A stretch of DNA of 64,000 nucleotides from Lentzea waywayandensis (GCF_900115955.1 NZ_FOYL01000013.1:186001-250000), one strand, 5' to 3'. Counted from the first letter of the stretch, positions 10,989 through 20,027 are shown. A program made the numbers and translations. Notes: generated by a model from the sequence alone, not told the origin.

Positions 10989-11012
10989 GAAACCGGTTTC
11001 GGTACCGGTTCC
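10989..11012. promoter_or_regulatory. Two adjacent LacI-type palindromes upstream of the lacI gene
   Basis: GAAACCGGTTTC (10989-11000) is a perfect 12-base palindrome and GGTACCGGTTCC (11001-11012) a near-perfect one directly next to it, both centred on ACCGGT twelve bases apart. They lie 26-49 bases upstream of the LacI start at 10963. They differ from the GCGCTC-centred operator at 9881, so a second LacI-family protein may act here. Confidence 0.6.
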
Positions 11013-11227
11013 GACGAGGTGTGACGGAGTCAACAGCCTGACGTGAGGATTAGTCAAGAGTCTTGCCGGAAGTTCGTGAGAGCGTTTCCACAGCTCGGTG
11101 CATCGATGCAGGTAGAACACTGTCGGGTGACCCGAATTGAGATACCTTGATCGATTCTATCCTCCGTGTTTCGTTGCGCCGAACGGCGCATCCGTTGCGT
11201 CTCAACTGATCGTGCACAATCAGGGGC

Positions 11228-11767
11228 ATGGGGGTTGTGACAGCGGTCAGCCGCAACGAGGAGTACACGTTCACAAAGCCGACACGGGAGAGCATTACCC
11301 TGCTCGCCGGTCTCGGCATCGAGGGCGACGTCCACCAGGGCGTCACGGTCAAACACCGGTCGCGGATGGCACAGGACCCGACCCAGCCGAACCTCCGCCA
11401 GGTGCACCTGATGCACGCGGAGCTCTTCGACGAGCTGCGGGACAAGGGCCACGCCGTGGAGCCCGGCCAGATCGGCGAGAACGTCACCACGCGGGGCATC
11501 GACCTGCTCGGCCTGCCCACGGGAACGTTGCTGCACCTGGGTTCCGAGGCCGTGGTCGAGGTGACCGGGCTGCGCAACCCGTGCCTGCAGATCGACGGGT
11601 TCTCGAAGGGGCTGCTCAAGGAGGTCGTGGGCAAGGGCCCGGACGGGGAGCTGATCCGGCGCGCGGGGATCATGTCGATCGTGCTCGTCGGCGGCGTCGT
11701 CCGGCCCGGTGACGAGATCCGCGTCGAGCTGCCCGCGCAGCCGCACCGTCCGCTGGAGAAGGTCTAG
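11228..11767 (+). CDS. MOSC-domain protein
   Basis: A 179-residue stand-alone MOSC protein. IEGDVHQGVTVKHRSRMA and GQIGENVTTRGIDLLGLPTG are typical, and C119 in GLRNPCLQIDGF is the conserved cysteine thought to handle the molybdenum cofactor sulfur. Relatives (YiiM-like) detoxify N-hydroxylated bases or handle the molybdenum cofactor; the substrate here is unknown. The gene has its own promoter space upstream and overlaps the convergent hydrolase gene by four bases at the stop codons. Confidence 0.88.
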   Translation: MGVVTAVSRNEEYTFTKPTRESITLLAGLGIEGDVHQGVTVKHRSRMAQDPTQPNLRQVHLMHAELFDELRDKGHAVEPGQIGENVTTRGIDLLGLPTGTLLHLGSEAVVEVTGLRNPCLQIDGFSKGLLKEVVGKGPDGELIRRAGIMSIVLVGGVVRPGDEIRVELPAQPHRPLEKV

Positions 11768-12498
11768 TCGTTGCCGAAGTGGTCGTCGAGGATCACCGAG
11801 ATCGTTCTCGGCGCCTCGACGACCGCCAGGTGCGCGGCGTCCCCGACGACGTAGAGCTCCGAGTCCGGCAGGTCGTCCGCGATGTGCCGGACGAGCTCCG
11901 TCGGCGTCGCGTGATCCTGTGCCGCCGCGATCACAACGGTCGGCACGTCGATCTTCGCCAGGTCCGCCCGCAGGTCCATGGCCCGGACGGCTTCGACGCA
12001 GGCGAGGTACGACGGCAGGTGGGCCTTGAGCAGTTCGGCGCGGAAGTACTCGACGACGGCCGGCTCGCACGTCGGCGTGAACCATCGCGAGACGATCGAG
12101 TCCGCGACGGACTCCATCCCGTGTGAGCGCAGCAGTTCGACGCGTTCGTCCAACCTGGTCTTGTCCGGCACCCACGCGGTGGTGCACACGAGGGCCAGCC
12201 GGGAGATCCGGTCGGTGTGCGCGGCCAGCCACATGCCGACCATGCCCCCGAGGGACACGCCGCAGTAGTACACCTGGCGCAGTTCCAAGTGGTCCAACAG
12301 CTCCACGACGTCGCGCGCCAGGTCCTCGATCGTGCACGGGCCTTCGACGGGCGCGCTGCCGCCGTGGCCGCGGTGGTCGAAGCGCAGCAGACGGAAGGGC
12401 AGCGAGAACTCGCGCCAGAGCTCGGTCGTCGTGCCGAGCGCGTTGCCGAGCACCAGCACCGGCGCGTCCTCCGGGCCGGTCAGGGTGTGATGCAGCAC
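11764..12498 (-). CDS. Alpha/beta hydrolase, 3-oxoadipate enol-lactonase-like
   Basis: 244 residues starting at GTG 12498, which has a near-perfect ribosome site GAGGAGGTGA just ahead. The catalytic triad is visible: S82 in GVSLGG, D195 in AAAQDHATP and H223 in GDAAHLAVVEAP. The sequence pattern (LLRFDHRGHGGS, MVGMWLAAH) is closest to PcaD-type enol-lactonases of the beta-ketoadipate pathway, but no other pca gene is nearby, so the true ester or lactone substrate is open. Cytoplasmic, no signal peptide. Confidence 0.85.
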   Translation of the reverse strand: MLHHTLTGPEDAPVLVLGNALGTTTELWREFSLPFRLLRFDHRGHGGSAPVEGPCTIEDLARDVVELLDHLELRQVYYCGVSLGGMVGMWLAAHTDRISRLALVCTTAWVPDKTRLDERVELLRSHGMESVADSIVSRWFTPTCEPAVVEYFRAELLKAHLPSYLACVEAVRAMDLRADLAKIDVPTVVIAAAQDHATPTELVRHIADDLPDSELYVVGDAAHLAVVEAPRTISVILDDHFGND

Positions 12499-12680
12499 GG
12501 CGTCACCTCCTCGCTGTGCCCCGACATCCGCGAGTCTGCCTGGGCTTTTGCCCGACCGCACGACGAATCCGGCGTACGGCGGCACGAGTACCGACAACCA
12601 CCGGCCTGGCCCCCGCCGAAACACTGTTACAGGGAGCAGAATGGTGAGCTGCCGCCGCCACCGACCTCACCGGGAAGCCG

Positions 12681-13577
12681 ATGAACTCCGTTGCTCCGTT
12701 CGCGCACGAGGCCCTGTTCTACCGAGACGAGGGCGACTTCCTCTCCGGGACGGCCAGATTCGTGGCGGACGGTGTCGACAGCGGCGAGCCGGTGCTGGTC
12801 GCGGTGCCGGAGGCGCACATCGCCCCGCTGCGCGCCCGGCTGGGCGACGCGGCGGACCAGGTCCACTTCATCGACATGACCGAGGCCGGCCGCAACCCGG
12901 GCCGGATCATCCCCGGCGTGCTGATGGCGTTCAGCGCGAGCACCCAACGCCGCTTCCGCATGGTCGGCGAACCGATCTGGCCCGGCCGCACCGACCTCGA
13001 GTACCCGGCGTGCGTGCAGCACGAGGCGTTGATCAACACGGCGTTCGAGGGCCGGCAGGGCGTCATCCTGTGCCCGTACGACGCGTCGGCGTTGCCCGGC
13101 CACGTGCTGGAGGACGCGCGGCGCACCCATCCCGTGGTGATCGACGGCGAGCGGCGGGTGGCGAGCGAGTGGTACACCGACCCGGCGGGCCTGGCCGACA
13201 TCTACAACGTGCCGTTGCCGTCGCCGCCCGCCGACGCCGAGGAGCACCCGTTCACCGTCGGCACGCTCGCGCACATGCGCAAGGTCGTGTCGGCGTACGC
13301 GCACTGGCTGCGCCGCGAGCAGATCGAGGATCTGATGCTCGCGGTGAACGAGCTCGCGACGAACAGCATCCTGCACGCGTCCGGGCGCGGGGTGCTGCGG
13401 ATGTGGCGGGAGGGCGACACGGTGGTGTGCGAGGTGAGCGACAAAGGTGCCGGTTTCCCGCCGTCGTTCACCGGCCTGTCCGGCTTCGGAATCGTGATGG
13501 TGAACCTGTTGTGTGACCTGGTTCGCACCCACACGAGTCACAGCGGTACCACCGTTCGAGTGTACTTGGGGCGGTAG
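12681..13577 (+). CDS. MEDS-domain sensor with anti-sigma-type ATPase domain
   Basis: 298 residues in two domains. Residues 1-175 match the MEDS sensor (HEALFYRDEGDFLSGTARFV, DLEYPACVQHEALINTAF). Residues about 195-298 are an RsbW/SpoIIAB-type HATPase: N-box NELATNSILHA (223-233) and DKGAGF (254-259), then GFGIVMVNLL. Such proteins are serine kinases or ATPases that bind anti-anti-sigma factors or sigma factors in Streptomyces-like stress and development control. No phosphoacceptor histidine is seen. There is no sigma factor or STAS partner in the window. Confidence 0.85.
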   Translation: MNSVAPFAHEALFYRDEGDFLSGTARFVADGVDSGEPVLVAVPEAHIAPLRARLGDAADQVHFIDMTEAGRNPGRIIPGVLMAFSASTQRRFRMVGEPIWPGRTDLEYPACVQHEALINTAFEGRQGVILCPYDASALPGHVLEDARRTHPVVIDGERRVASEWYTDPAGLADIYNVPLPSPPADAEEHPFTVGTLAHMRKVVSAYAHWLRREQIEDLMLAVNELATNSILHASGRGVLRMWREGDTVVCEVSDKGAGFPPSFTGLSGFGIVMVNLLCDLVRTHTSHSGTTVRVYLGR

Positions 13578-13638
13578 AGAGTCGCCGCCATCTCATCGCA
13601 ATGCGCACGACACGGGGACCTGTTTTCCTTGCACGGAT

Positions 13639-14937
13639 ATGACAGACCACCTCTCCCCCCTCGACATCGCTTTCCTCGCAATGGAAGGCGACAGCAACCC
13701 GTTGCACCTCGGCGCGGTGGCGACCTTCGCACCGTCCACTCCGGTGCATCCGGCCCGCATCGCCGCCGTGCTGTGCGAACGGGCGCAAGAGATTCAGCGC
13801 CTGCGCCAGCGCGCCCGCACCTCCATGTTCGGTGGCGCGCGCTGGGTGGAGGACCCCGGCTTCGCGCCTGAGGACCACGTCTTCACGCACCACGTGCGCG
13901 GCCGCGACCGGTTCGCCACCCTGGTGTCGCACCTCATGGCGCAACCGCTCGACCTCGCGCGCCCGCCGTGGGAGCTGCACGTCATCACCGGCCTCGCGGG
14001 CGGCAGGTTCGCCGTCGTCGCGAAGCTGCACCACTCGCTGTGCGACGGCATGAAGGCCGTTGGCCTGGGAATTCAGCTCTTCGACCCCTCCCGGCTGTCC
14101 ATTCCGGACGCTCCGGAGCCGACGGCGAAGTCGATCATCCCGTCCATCCCGTCACTGCGCGGGATCAAGGACACCTTCGACATCGCCTCCTCGGTGCTGA
14201 TGAACACGCGCCCGCCGACGCTGAACTCGCCGGTGCTCACCGCGTCCACCCGGCCACGCCGCGTGGTGATGTCGCGCCTGGATCTCGCGGACGTGCACCG
14301 AATCCGGCGCGCGCACGGCGGCACGGTGAACGACGTGCTGCTCGCCCTGGTCACGGGTGCGTTGCGGCACTGGCTTTCCGCGCACGGCAGCGCGGGCCCC
14401 GACTCGGTCGTGCGCGCCCTGATCCCGGTTAACCAGCGCTCACGCTCCGGCGACGGCGCCTCGGGCAACCAGATCTCCGGTTTCCTGGTCGCGTTGCCGG
14501 TCGGTGAGGCGAACCCGGTGGACCGTCTGCGCGGCATCCGCGCGCAAATGGAGTCCGCGAAGGCCGCCGGCCCCGACCGGGGCGCGGGCGCGCTGCCGTT
14601 GCTCGCCGACAAGGTGCCGCCGCTGGTGCACCGCCTGGCCGCGCCGGTGATGGGCCGCTGCGCTCCCCTGCTGTTCGACACGCTGGTCACGTCGGTCCCG
14701 CTGCCGTCCGTGCCGCTCGCCCTGGACGGCGCCGCGTTGTGCGAGATGTACCCGGTGGCGCCGGTCGCACCCGGCCACGCCGTGGGCATCGCGCTGTCGG
14801 TGTACCGCAACTCCGTGCACGTCTGCCTGAACACGAACCAGTCGTGGATGTCGGACGCACAATGGCTCGACGGAGTGCTGCGCCGGGAGCTCCTCTCGTT
14901 GCAGGAGACCCGCGAGCTGGTGGGTTTGCCGAGGTAG
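13639..14937 (+). CDS. Wax ester synthase/diacylglycerol acyltransferase (WS/DGAT)
   Basis: The 432-residue product begins DHLSPLDIAFLAMEG and carries the catalytic HHSLCDG (131-137) of the WS/DGAT family, where the second histidine is the base. PPWELHVITGLAGGRFAVV before it and VPLPSVPLALDGA near the C-terminus fit the N- and C-terminal halves. These enzymes transfer fatty acyl groups from acyl-CoA to diacylglycerol or fatty alcohols, making storage lipid at the membrane. ATG 13639 is chosen as it starts the conserved region. It is followed after 22 bases by the HAD gene, likely co-transcribed. Confidence 0.9.
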   Translation: MTDHLSPLDIAFLAMEGDSNPLHLGAVATFAPSTPVHPARIAAVLCERAQEIQRLRQRARTSMFGGARWVEDPGFAPEDHVFTHHVRGRDRFATLVSHLMAQPLDLARPPWELHVITGLAGGRFAVVAKLHHSLCDGMKAVGLGIQLFDPSRLSIPDAPEPTAKSIIPSIPSLRGIKDTFDIASSVLMNTRPPTLNSPVLTASTRPRRVVMSRLDLADVHRIRRAHGGTVNDVLLALVTGALRHWLSAHGSAGPDSVVRALIPVNQRSRSGDGASGNQISGFLVALPVGEANPVDRLRGIRAQMESAKAAGPDRGAGALPLLADKVPPLVHRLAAPVMGRCAPLLFDTLVTSVPLPSVPLALDGAALCEMYPVAPVAPGHAVGIALSVYRNSVHVCLNTNQSWMSDAQWLDGVLRRELLSLQETRELVGLPR

Positions 14938-14959
14938 ACGCACGGGCAAACCTGGTTTC

Positions 14960-15625
14960 ATGAGCAACACCCTGGTCCTCGACGTGGACGGAACCCTGGT
15001 CGACACCAACTACCACCACACGGTGGCGTGGCTGCGCGCCTTCCGCGAAGCCGGCATCACCGTGCCCGGCTGGCGAGTGCACCGCGCGATCGGCATGGGC
15101 GGCGACAAGCTGGTCGCTGCCGTGGCCGGCGACAAGGTCGAACAGGACCACGGCGACACCTTGCGGTCCGCGTGGGAACGCCACTTCGACGCGATGCTCG
15201 ACGAGATCCAGCCCCTGGAGGGCGCGCACCGCGTGGTCCGGGCCGCGACCGACCTGGGCCTGGCCGTGGTGCTCGCCAGCTCGGGCAAGCGCAAGCACGT
15301 CGAGCACTACCTGAAGCTTCTCGACCCCGGCGACGTCGCGTGGACGACCTCCGACGACGTCGAGGACAGCAAGCCCGCGCCGGACCTGATCGAGGTGGCG
15401 CTGCGCGAGGTCAAGGGCGAGCGCGCGGTCGTCGTGGGCGACTCGGTGTGGGACTGCGAAGCCGCCAAGCGGGCCGGGCTGCCGTCGATCGGACTGCTGA
15501 CAGGCGGGTTCGGAGAGGATGAACTGGTCGATCGCGGGGCTTCAGCGGTGTACGCGGACCTCGACACGCTGCGGGCGGAACTGGCCGACCTGCCGTTCGC
15601 CGAGGTGGCCGAACCGAACGCCTAG
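14960..15625 (+). CDS. HAD-family phosphatase (phosphoglycolate phosphatase-like)
   Basis: 221 residues with all four HAD motifs: DVDGT (8-12), the ASSGK serine motif, the KPAPD lysine motif and VGDSVWDCEAA with the metal-binding aspartates. The helical cap between motifs I and II (type C1) suits small phosphorylated metabolites such as phosphoglycolate or sugar phosphates. Substrate is not predictable. The gene is 22 bases behind the WS/DGAT gene and its stop overlaps the convergent kinase gene by four bases. Confidence 0.88.
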   Translation: MSNTLVLDVDGTLVDTNYHHTVAWLRAFREAGITVPGWRVHRAIGMGGDKLVAAVAGDKVEQDHGDTLRSAWERHFDAMLDEIQPLEGAHRVVRAATDLGLAVVLASSGKRKHVEHYLKLLDPGDVAWTTSDDVEDSKPAPDLIEVALREVKGERAVVVGDSVWDCEAAKRAGLPSIGLLTGGFGEDELVDRGASAVYADLDTLRAELADLPFAEVAEPNA

Positions 15626-16893
15626 GGCTGCGGCTCCTGCGACGGAGTGGGCGCCTCCGAGGACTTCCTGCGGTCCTTCTTCTTCTCCTTGCTCGGCGCG
15701 GTCGACTCCTCGACCGGCTCCTCCCCCGTCGTCTCGGCGGCCGAAGTCGACGACACAACGCCGCCGGCACCGGGTACCGGCACCCCGGGCACGCCCGGCG
15801 CGTCCGACCCGTCCGGTGTCTGCACCACGGTCACCGTGGACTGCGTCACCGTCACCACCTGGGTCTGCGCGTCCGGGGTCACCGGCTTGTCCGCCGCCGG
15901 CTCCTCACTCCCGCCACCCGCGAAGTTCGCGACCACCACGGCCATCGCGCTGACGGCCACCACGGCGGCCGTGATCGCCAAGCGCTTGCCTCGCCAGGAC
16001 CGGGGCTCCGGCACGACCACACCCGTGGGTGCGTCCGGAGCGACCGCCGCGTCGGGCAGCAACGCCGGCAACCCGCGGCTGGCCTCGAAAGCAGCGGCCA
16101 GCGAACGCGTGCACTGGGCGGCGGTCGGCCGGCGCGACGGGTCCATGTCCGTCATCGCGGACAGCAGTGACTCCCAGGCCGGCGGCAGGTCGAGGGGGAT
16201 CCGCGGCGACCGGGCCAGGCGGGCCAGCGCGGCCTCGGCGTCGCCGCCGGGGTACTCGCTGCGCCCGGTCAGGCACTCCAGCAGCACGAGGCCGAGCGCG
16301 TAGACGTCCGCGGCGGGCCCGACGTCCGAGCCGCGCACCTGTTCCGGCGACAGGTAGCCGGCGGTGCCGACCAGCACGCCGGACGTCGTCACCCGCGTCA
16401 CCTCGGCCACCAGCGCGAGGCCGAAGTCAGCGAGGTACGCCTGCTTCTCCTCGTCGTCGATCAGGATGTTGGACGGCTTGATGTCGCGGTGCACGACGCC
16501 GAGGGCGTGCACGTGGTCCAGGACGCCGGCGATCTGGCTGCCGATCCGCGCCACGAACCGCGGCGGCAGCGGTTCGCGCATCCGCTGGCGCAGGGTGCCG
16601 CCGGTGATCTCGCGCATCACGAAGTACGGGCGGCGCGACAACGAACCCGACGCGTAGACCGGGATGATGCCGGGGCACTCCAGCGAGACCAGCATCGAGG
16701 CCTCGCGCTGAAGGCGCAGTTCGTCGTCCGGCAGGCCGGGGCCCGTGAAGATCTTGATCGCGACCGACGACGTGGTCTCGCGGTCGTACGCGCGATAGAC
16801 CTCCGCCATACCGCCCGAGCCGAGCAGCGAACCGACCACGTAGCGGTCGTCGACCACCGCGCCCGTCAGGTCACCGTCCCAGCGCTCGCTCAT
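15622..16893 (-). CDS. Membrane-anchored Ser/Thr protein kinase
   Basis: 423 residues. The kinase domain (about 15-275) has the glycine loop LGSGGMAEVY, catalytic lysine in VAIKIF, HRDIKPSN (135-142), DFG (156-158) and GTAGYLSPEQV. A single membrane helix follows at about 304-326, then a Thr/Pro-rich outer tail of roughly 95 residues (VVTVTQSTVTVV, ending KEKKKDRRKSSEAPTPSQ) with no PASTA repeats, so it is not PknB. It would sense something outside and phosphorylate cytoplasmic proteins. The neighbours give no direct substrate. Confidence 0.92.
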   Translation of the reverse strand: MSERWDGDLTGAVVDDRYVVGSLLGSGGMAEVYRAYDRETTSSVAIKIFTGPGLPDDELRLQREASMLVSLECPGIIPVYASGSLSRRPYFVMREITGGTLRQRMREPLPPRFVARIGSQIAGVLDHVHALGVVHRDIKPSNILIDDEEKQAYLADFGLALVAEVTRVTTSGVLVGTAGYLSPEQVRGSDVGPAADVYALGLVLLECLTGRSEYPGGDAEAALARLARSPRIPLDLPPAWESLLSAMTDMDPSRRPTAAQCTRSLAAAFEASRGLPALLPDAAVAPDAPTGVVVPEPRSWRGKRLAITAAVVAVSAMAVVVANFAGGGSEEPAADKPVTPDAQTQVVTVTQSTVTVVQTPDGSDAPGVPGVPVPGAGGVVSSTSAAETTGEEPVEESTAPSKEKKKDRRKSSEAPTPSQEPQP

Positions 16894-16966
16894 GGGCCTC
16901 CGCTCCGTCGCACCGCAAAACCTAACGGGTCGCGTGGAATCACGGCTACCCGGTCACACCTGACGA

Positions 16967-18199
16967 TCAAACTACGATCAGCCCGGCTTCGATCTCCCTG
17001 ACGACCGCCACATCACGTTCCAGCTGGTCGGCGTCGGTCGTCGCCAGCACTACCGAACCCAACGACGTCCACAGGTCATCGGTACGCGGCACCGTCGAAC
17101 CTTCGCGGTAAGGCAGCGCATCGCTCTGGTAACTGGGCAAAAGTGAGGCCAGCTCGTCAAATCGCACCGAGTTGCCGAGCTCACCGGCCGCGGGTGAGGA
17201 CAGGTACACCGACTTCACGTGCCGGTGCCGCGAGTACCGCCCGACCGACGAGTCACCGTCGACGCGGTGCCGCACCATCCGGGTGATCTGGCTTTCCCCG
17301 GTGCCCAGCACCGTCAGCTCCTGTTGCTCCGCACCGGCCAGCCGCGCGCCGATCTCGATCAGCCGCGGTCCGTCGGCCGTGATCATGACCTCCACGTGCG
17401 CGGGCCCGTTGCGGACGCCGGTCGCCTCGAGCACCTGGCACACGTAGTCGAACAGCACGTCCACCACGGGATCGTCCGCCGCCACCAACGTGTTCGACAG
17501 GTAGATGCCGAGCCGGTCGCCGCGCCGTTGCTTGGCATAACGCCAGACCGCGACCAGGCCGTGCTCGCCGTCGATCGAGTAGGTGTCGACCTCGTACTCC
17601 GTGCCCACCGCGAGTTCCTGCACGAGCACCTTGTCGTTGCGGATGTTCAGCTTGTTAACGCAGCCGAGAATCCGGTTGAACTTGGCCCGCCAGTCGTCGC
17701 CGGGCATCGCCACGAACACGTCGTCCGTACCGCCGCTCTCCTGCGGCTTCAGCACGATCGGCGAGTGCTCGAGGTCCTCGCGCCGCAGCCACGCCGCGAC
17801 CTCGTCGACGCGGTCGGAGCTGATCTGCCGCAGGTGCGGCACCTCGGCGGTGCGCAGTGCCACGGCCATCTGCCACTTGTCGCGGCGCGCGGAGGAGAGC
17901 GTCAGGACGTTCGACCGGCCCGGCACGATGAGCTCCGACAACGCCTCCGCGGCCTCGACGCCGGTCTCGGTGCCCGGCACGACGGCGATCGGGTCGTGGA
18001 CAGCCAGCTTCGCGGCGAGCTCGTCGAGGTCGTGCAGCACGTGGACCTCGCGGTAGTCGTCCGGGTGCCACGTCGAGGCGAGGCCGGCGGGCGGCTTCTC
18101 CGTCGTCAGCACCGCGATCGCGTCGACACCACGCGCCGCGAACGCGGGGGCGATGCCCTTGCCCGCCGAGTACGGATCCACCACCACGATGCTGCTCAC
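16967..18199 (-). CDS. ATP-grasp carboxylate-amine ligase-like protein
   Basis: 410 residues from GTG 18199, which follows GGAG by five bases. The N-terminal part is a pre-ATP-grasp Rossmann-like domain (SSIVVVDPYSAGKGIAPAF). The ATP-grasp core shows IVLKPQESGGTDDVF (K151), LVQELAVGTEYEVD and the metal-binding HVEVMITADGPRLIEIGARL (E270, E282, R286). This pattern resembles L-amino-acid ligases such as BacD and ligases of natural-product pathways, which join a carboxylate to an amine through an acyl phosphate. No dedicated partner enzyme is nearby. The TetR/NTF2 pair lies upstream on the same strand after a 92-base gap. Confidence 0.85.
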   Translation of the reverse strand: MSSIVVVDPYSAGKGIAPAFAARGVDAIAVLTTEKPPAGLASTWHPDDYREVHVLHDLDELAAKLAVHDPIAVVPGTETGVEAAEALSELIVPGRSNVLTLSSARRDKWQMAVALRTAEVPHLRQISSDRVDEVAAWLRREDLEHSPIVLKPQESGGTDDVFVAMPGDDWRAKFNRILGCVNKLNIRNDKVLVQELAVGTEYEVDTYSIDGEHGLVAVWRYAKQRRGDRLGIYLSNTLVAADDPVVDVLFDYVCQVLEATGVRNGPAHVEVMITADGPRLIEIGARLAGAEQQELTVLGTGESQITRMVRHRVDGDSSVGRYSRHRHVKSVYLSSPAAGELGNSVRFDELASLLPSYQSDALPYREGSTVPRTDDLWTSLGSVVLATTDADQLERDVAVVREIEAGLIVV

Positions 18200-18267
18200 A
18201 CTTGCTCCTTCGTTAGGAAACCTGACGAACGAGGAGCACAACGGCACTGGCGCGAGCAGGCATTCCT

Positions 18268-18286
18268 GTCTCGATTGGGTCGAGAC
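18268..18286 (-). terminator. Short hairpin behind the TetR gene
   Basis: GTCTCGA (18268-18274) pairs with TCGAGAC (18280-18286) across a five-base loop, just past the TetR stop. It may end the NTF2/TetR transcript or serve as an operator for the ATP-grasp gene. There is no T-run. Confidence 0.4.
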
Positions 18287-18291
18287 GACCG

Positions 18292-18909
18292 TCACTCGAA
18301 ACGCAACGTCTTGTAGACAGGTGCTGTCACCAGACAGCCAGACGACGCCCGCCACACCCGCGCGAGCCGCGTCCGGAGATCGGTGCCGCCGCTCAGGGCC
18401 TGTGCCACGAACTGCAACCCGAGCAGCTCCGCGACGATCTGCTCGGCGGCGTGCCGGACGTTCACCTCCGGCCGCAGTTCGCCTCGTTCCCGCGCGAGCG
18501 AGAGCAGCTCCCGCACCACGGCGACCCAGCCGACGACCTGCGCGGCGGCCACGACGTCGAAGAACACCGCCTCCCGCAACAGCTTCGCGCTGACCCGCAC
18601 GGTGAGGTCGGTGTCCAGCCTGCGGATGAACTCGAACGACATGGCGATCAGCGCCTGGATCGGCGACTGCTCGATCGCGAGCTGCTCGTCGCGCAGCCGG
18701 TGCCACAACAGCGACTGCTCCTCGATGATCGCGACGCCGAGAGCTTCCTTGGAGCGGAAGTGGCAATACAGCGCACCTTTCGACACGTCCGCTCGCGCGC
18801 ACACGGCGATGAGGCTGGATCCGGCGAACCCGTCGCGGTCGAACACCTCCGCGGCGGCGTGCAGCAGCTTGGCCCTCGTGCGGACCGATCTCTCGCGGTT
18901 GACGCTCAT
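18292..18909 (-). CDS. TetR-family regulator, gamma-butyrolactone-receptor-like
   Basis: 205 residues. The DNA-binding head SVRTRAKLLHAAAEVFDRDG followed by GALYCHFRSKEAL closely follows the ArpA/ScbR receptor subgroup, and the body (SPIQALIAMSFEFIRRLDTD, LTVRVSAKLLREAV) also fits it. True receptors bind gamma-butyrolactone signals and control antibiotic genes; pseudo-receptors bind other ligands. No AfsA-type butyrolactone synthase is in the window. The ATG at 18909 overlaps the stop of the NTF2-like gene as ATGA, so they are translationally coupled. The ATP-grasp gene just downstream is a plausible target. Confidence 0.85.
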   Translation of the reverse strand: MSVNRERSVRTRAKLLHAAAEVFDRDGFAGSSLIAVCARADVSKGALYCHFRSKEALGVAIIEEQSLLWHRLRDEQLAIEQSPIQALIAMSFEFIRRLDTDLTVRVSAKLLREAVFFDVVAAAQVVGWVAVVRELLSLARERGELRPEVNVRHAAEQIVAELLGLQFVAQALSGGTDLRTRLARVWRASSGCLVTAPVYKTLRFE

Positions 18910-19316
18910 GCCTCGGTCCGCGCGGCCCCTGTGGCGACGGCGGCGGCCAGTGTGTCCGGCATCTGCCAGTACTGCTCGATCTCTCCCAGGTGCACGGACA
19001 CCACGGCGGCGAACCGCACGTCCACCCGCTCTGCCGTGGTCAGGACCCGCCAGCGTGCCGAACCGACCACGGCCGCGTCTCCTCCGTCGACGATCACCTG
19101 GCGGGCCGAGAGCCGCTCCAGGCCGAACGTGGCGAACAGGGTGAGGAACTGTGACTCGACCTCCCGGCGGGTGCGCTGGCCGGTCGTCCACCGGGCGCCA
19201 CCGGGGTCGGGCGCCTCCCATTCCACGGTCGGTGCGCACAACCGCGCGATGCCCGCTGCGTCCTGCGCGGCCAGCCGCGCGAGAAACACCTGCACCACTT
19301 CGACCGTCGAGAGCAT
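18906..19316 (-). CDS. NTF2/SnoaL-like small protein
   Basis: 136 residues with the cone-fold pattern of the NTF2/SnoaL superfamily: VVQVFLARLAAQDAAGIARL, then VEWEAPDPGG and a late VSVHLGEIEQYWQMPDTLAA. ATG 19316 is preferred because GGTGGAG lies four bases ahead; GTG 19325 is possible. SnoaL-like proteins are cyclases, isomerases, or non-catalytic ligand binders. It is the first gene of a coupled pair with the TetR regulator, an arrangement suggesting it acts on or binds the same ligand. Confidence 0.75.
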   Translation of the reverse strand: MLSTVEVVQVFLARLAAQDAAGIARLCAPTVEWEAPDPGGARWTTGQRTRREVESQFLTLFATFGLERLSARQVIVDGGDAAVVGSARWRVLTTAERVDVRFAAVVSVHLGEIEQYWQMPDTLAAAVATGAARTEA

Positions 19317-19570
19317 TTTCTCCACCTTCTCATCTCTGTCATTGCTGTCGCAACGGTCCTGGCGCAGTCACACTAGCCAAAGCACCACAATGCGAGATCG
19401 CGCACCCCGTTGGCCCAGCTCACTTTCACCCGAACATCCGATCGGCGCATTCCAGAGGTACGCGAACTTTCAACGACCGCCGGTATCACCGCATTGCAGG
19501 GCCCCATGATCCAGACTTTGCGGCATGGTGGTCGACACACCCACTCATCACACCGAAACGGAGCAGAACC

Positions 19571-19879
19571 GTGCTCAAGGCAGCCCGACCAGCCCAAGAG
19601 CACCAGGATGTGCCGCCCATTACCGCGCTGATTCCGCAGGCGAGGCGGGAGCAGGGCCTCACCCAGCGCGAACTCGCGGACCTGTTGTGCGAGATCTCAC
19701 AAAACGACAGCGTCACCCGTGAAGAAGTCTCAAGATGGGAACGCGGCAAACGCATTCCCGGCCCCTACTGGCGCGCCTTCCTCAGCGCGGCGCTCGACGT
19801 GCCGCACGCCGCGGTCGACAAGGCGGCGACGATCGCACGTGAGACACGCAGGGCGACCTCGGAAGACGACTCCGACTAA
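19571..19879 (+). CDS. Small XRE-type helix-turn-helix protein
   Basis: 102 residues from GTG 19571 with GGAG seven bases ahead. A Cro/C1-type helix-turn-helix covers about residues 20-80: IPQARREQGLTQRELADLL, REEVSRWERGKRIPG and WRAFLSAALDV. It is divergent from the NTF2/TetR pair across 254 bases. The linear tail ERTRR-like charged region has no other domain. Target unknown. Confidence 0.75.
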   Translation: MLKAARPAQEHQDVPPITALIPQARREQGLTQRELADLLCEISQNDSVTREEVSRWERGKRIPGPYWRAFLSAALDVPHAAVDKAATIARETRRATSEDDSD

Positions 19880-20027
19880 CGGAGGGCGGGCAGGCCGAAG
19901 GGAACCTGCCCTTGCCCGGGAAGCGGTGCACCGCCAGGCCCCCGCGGCCACCGTCTTCCCGCAAGTCCCAGGCAGAGCAGGCCTTTGGCCCCCTGTGACG
20001 GCCACCGGGCCGGGCCAGACTGCGAAC

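Noticed and set aside
11050..11673. Minus-strand frame opposite the MOSC gene
   Set aside because: The MOSC motifs and C119 on the plus strand are clear; the antisense translation shows no family pattern.
16967..19316. Calling this a gamma-butyrolactone signalling cluster
   Set aside because: No AfsA-type synthase or butenolide reductase is in the window, and receptor homologues often bind other ligands.
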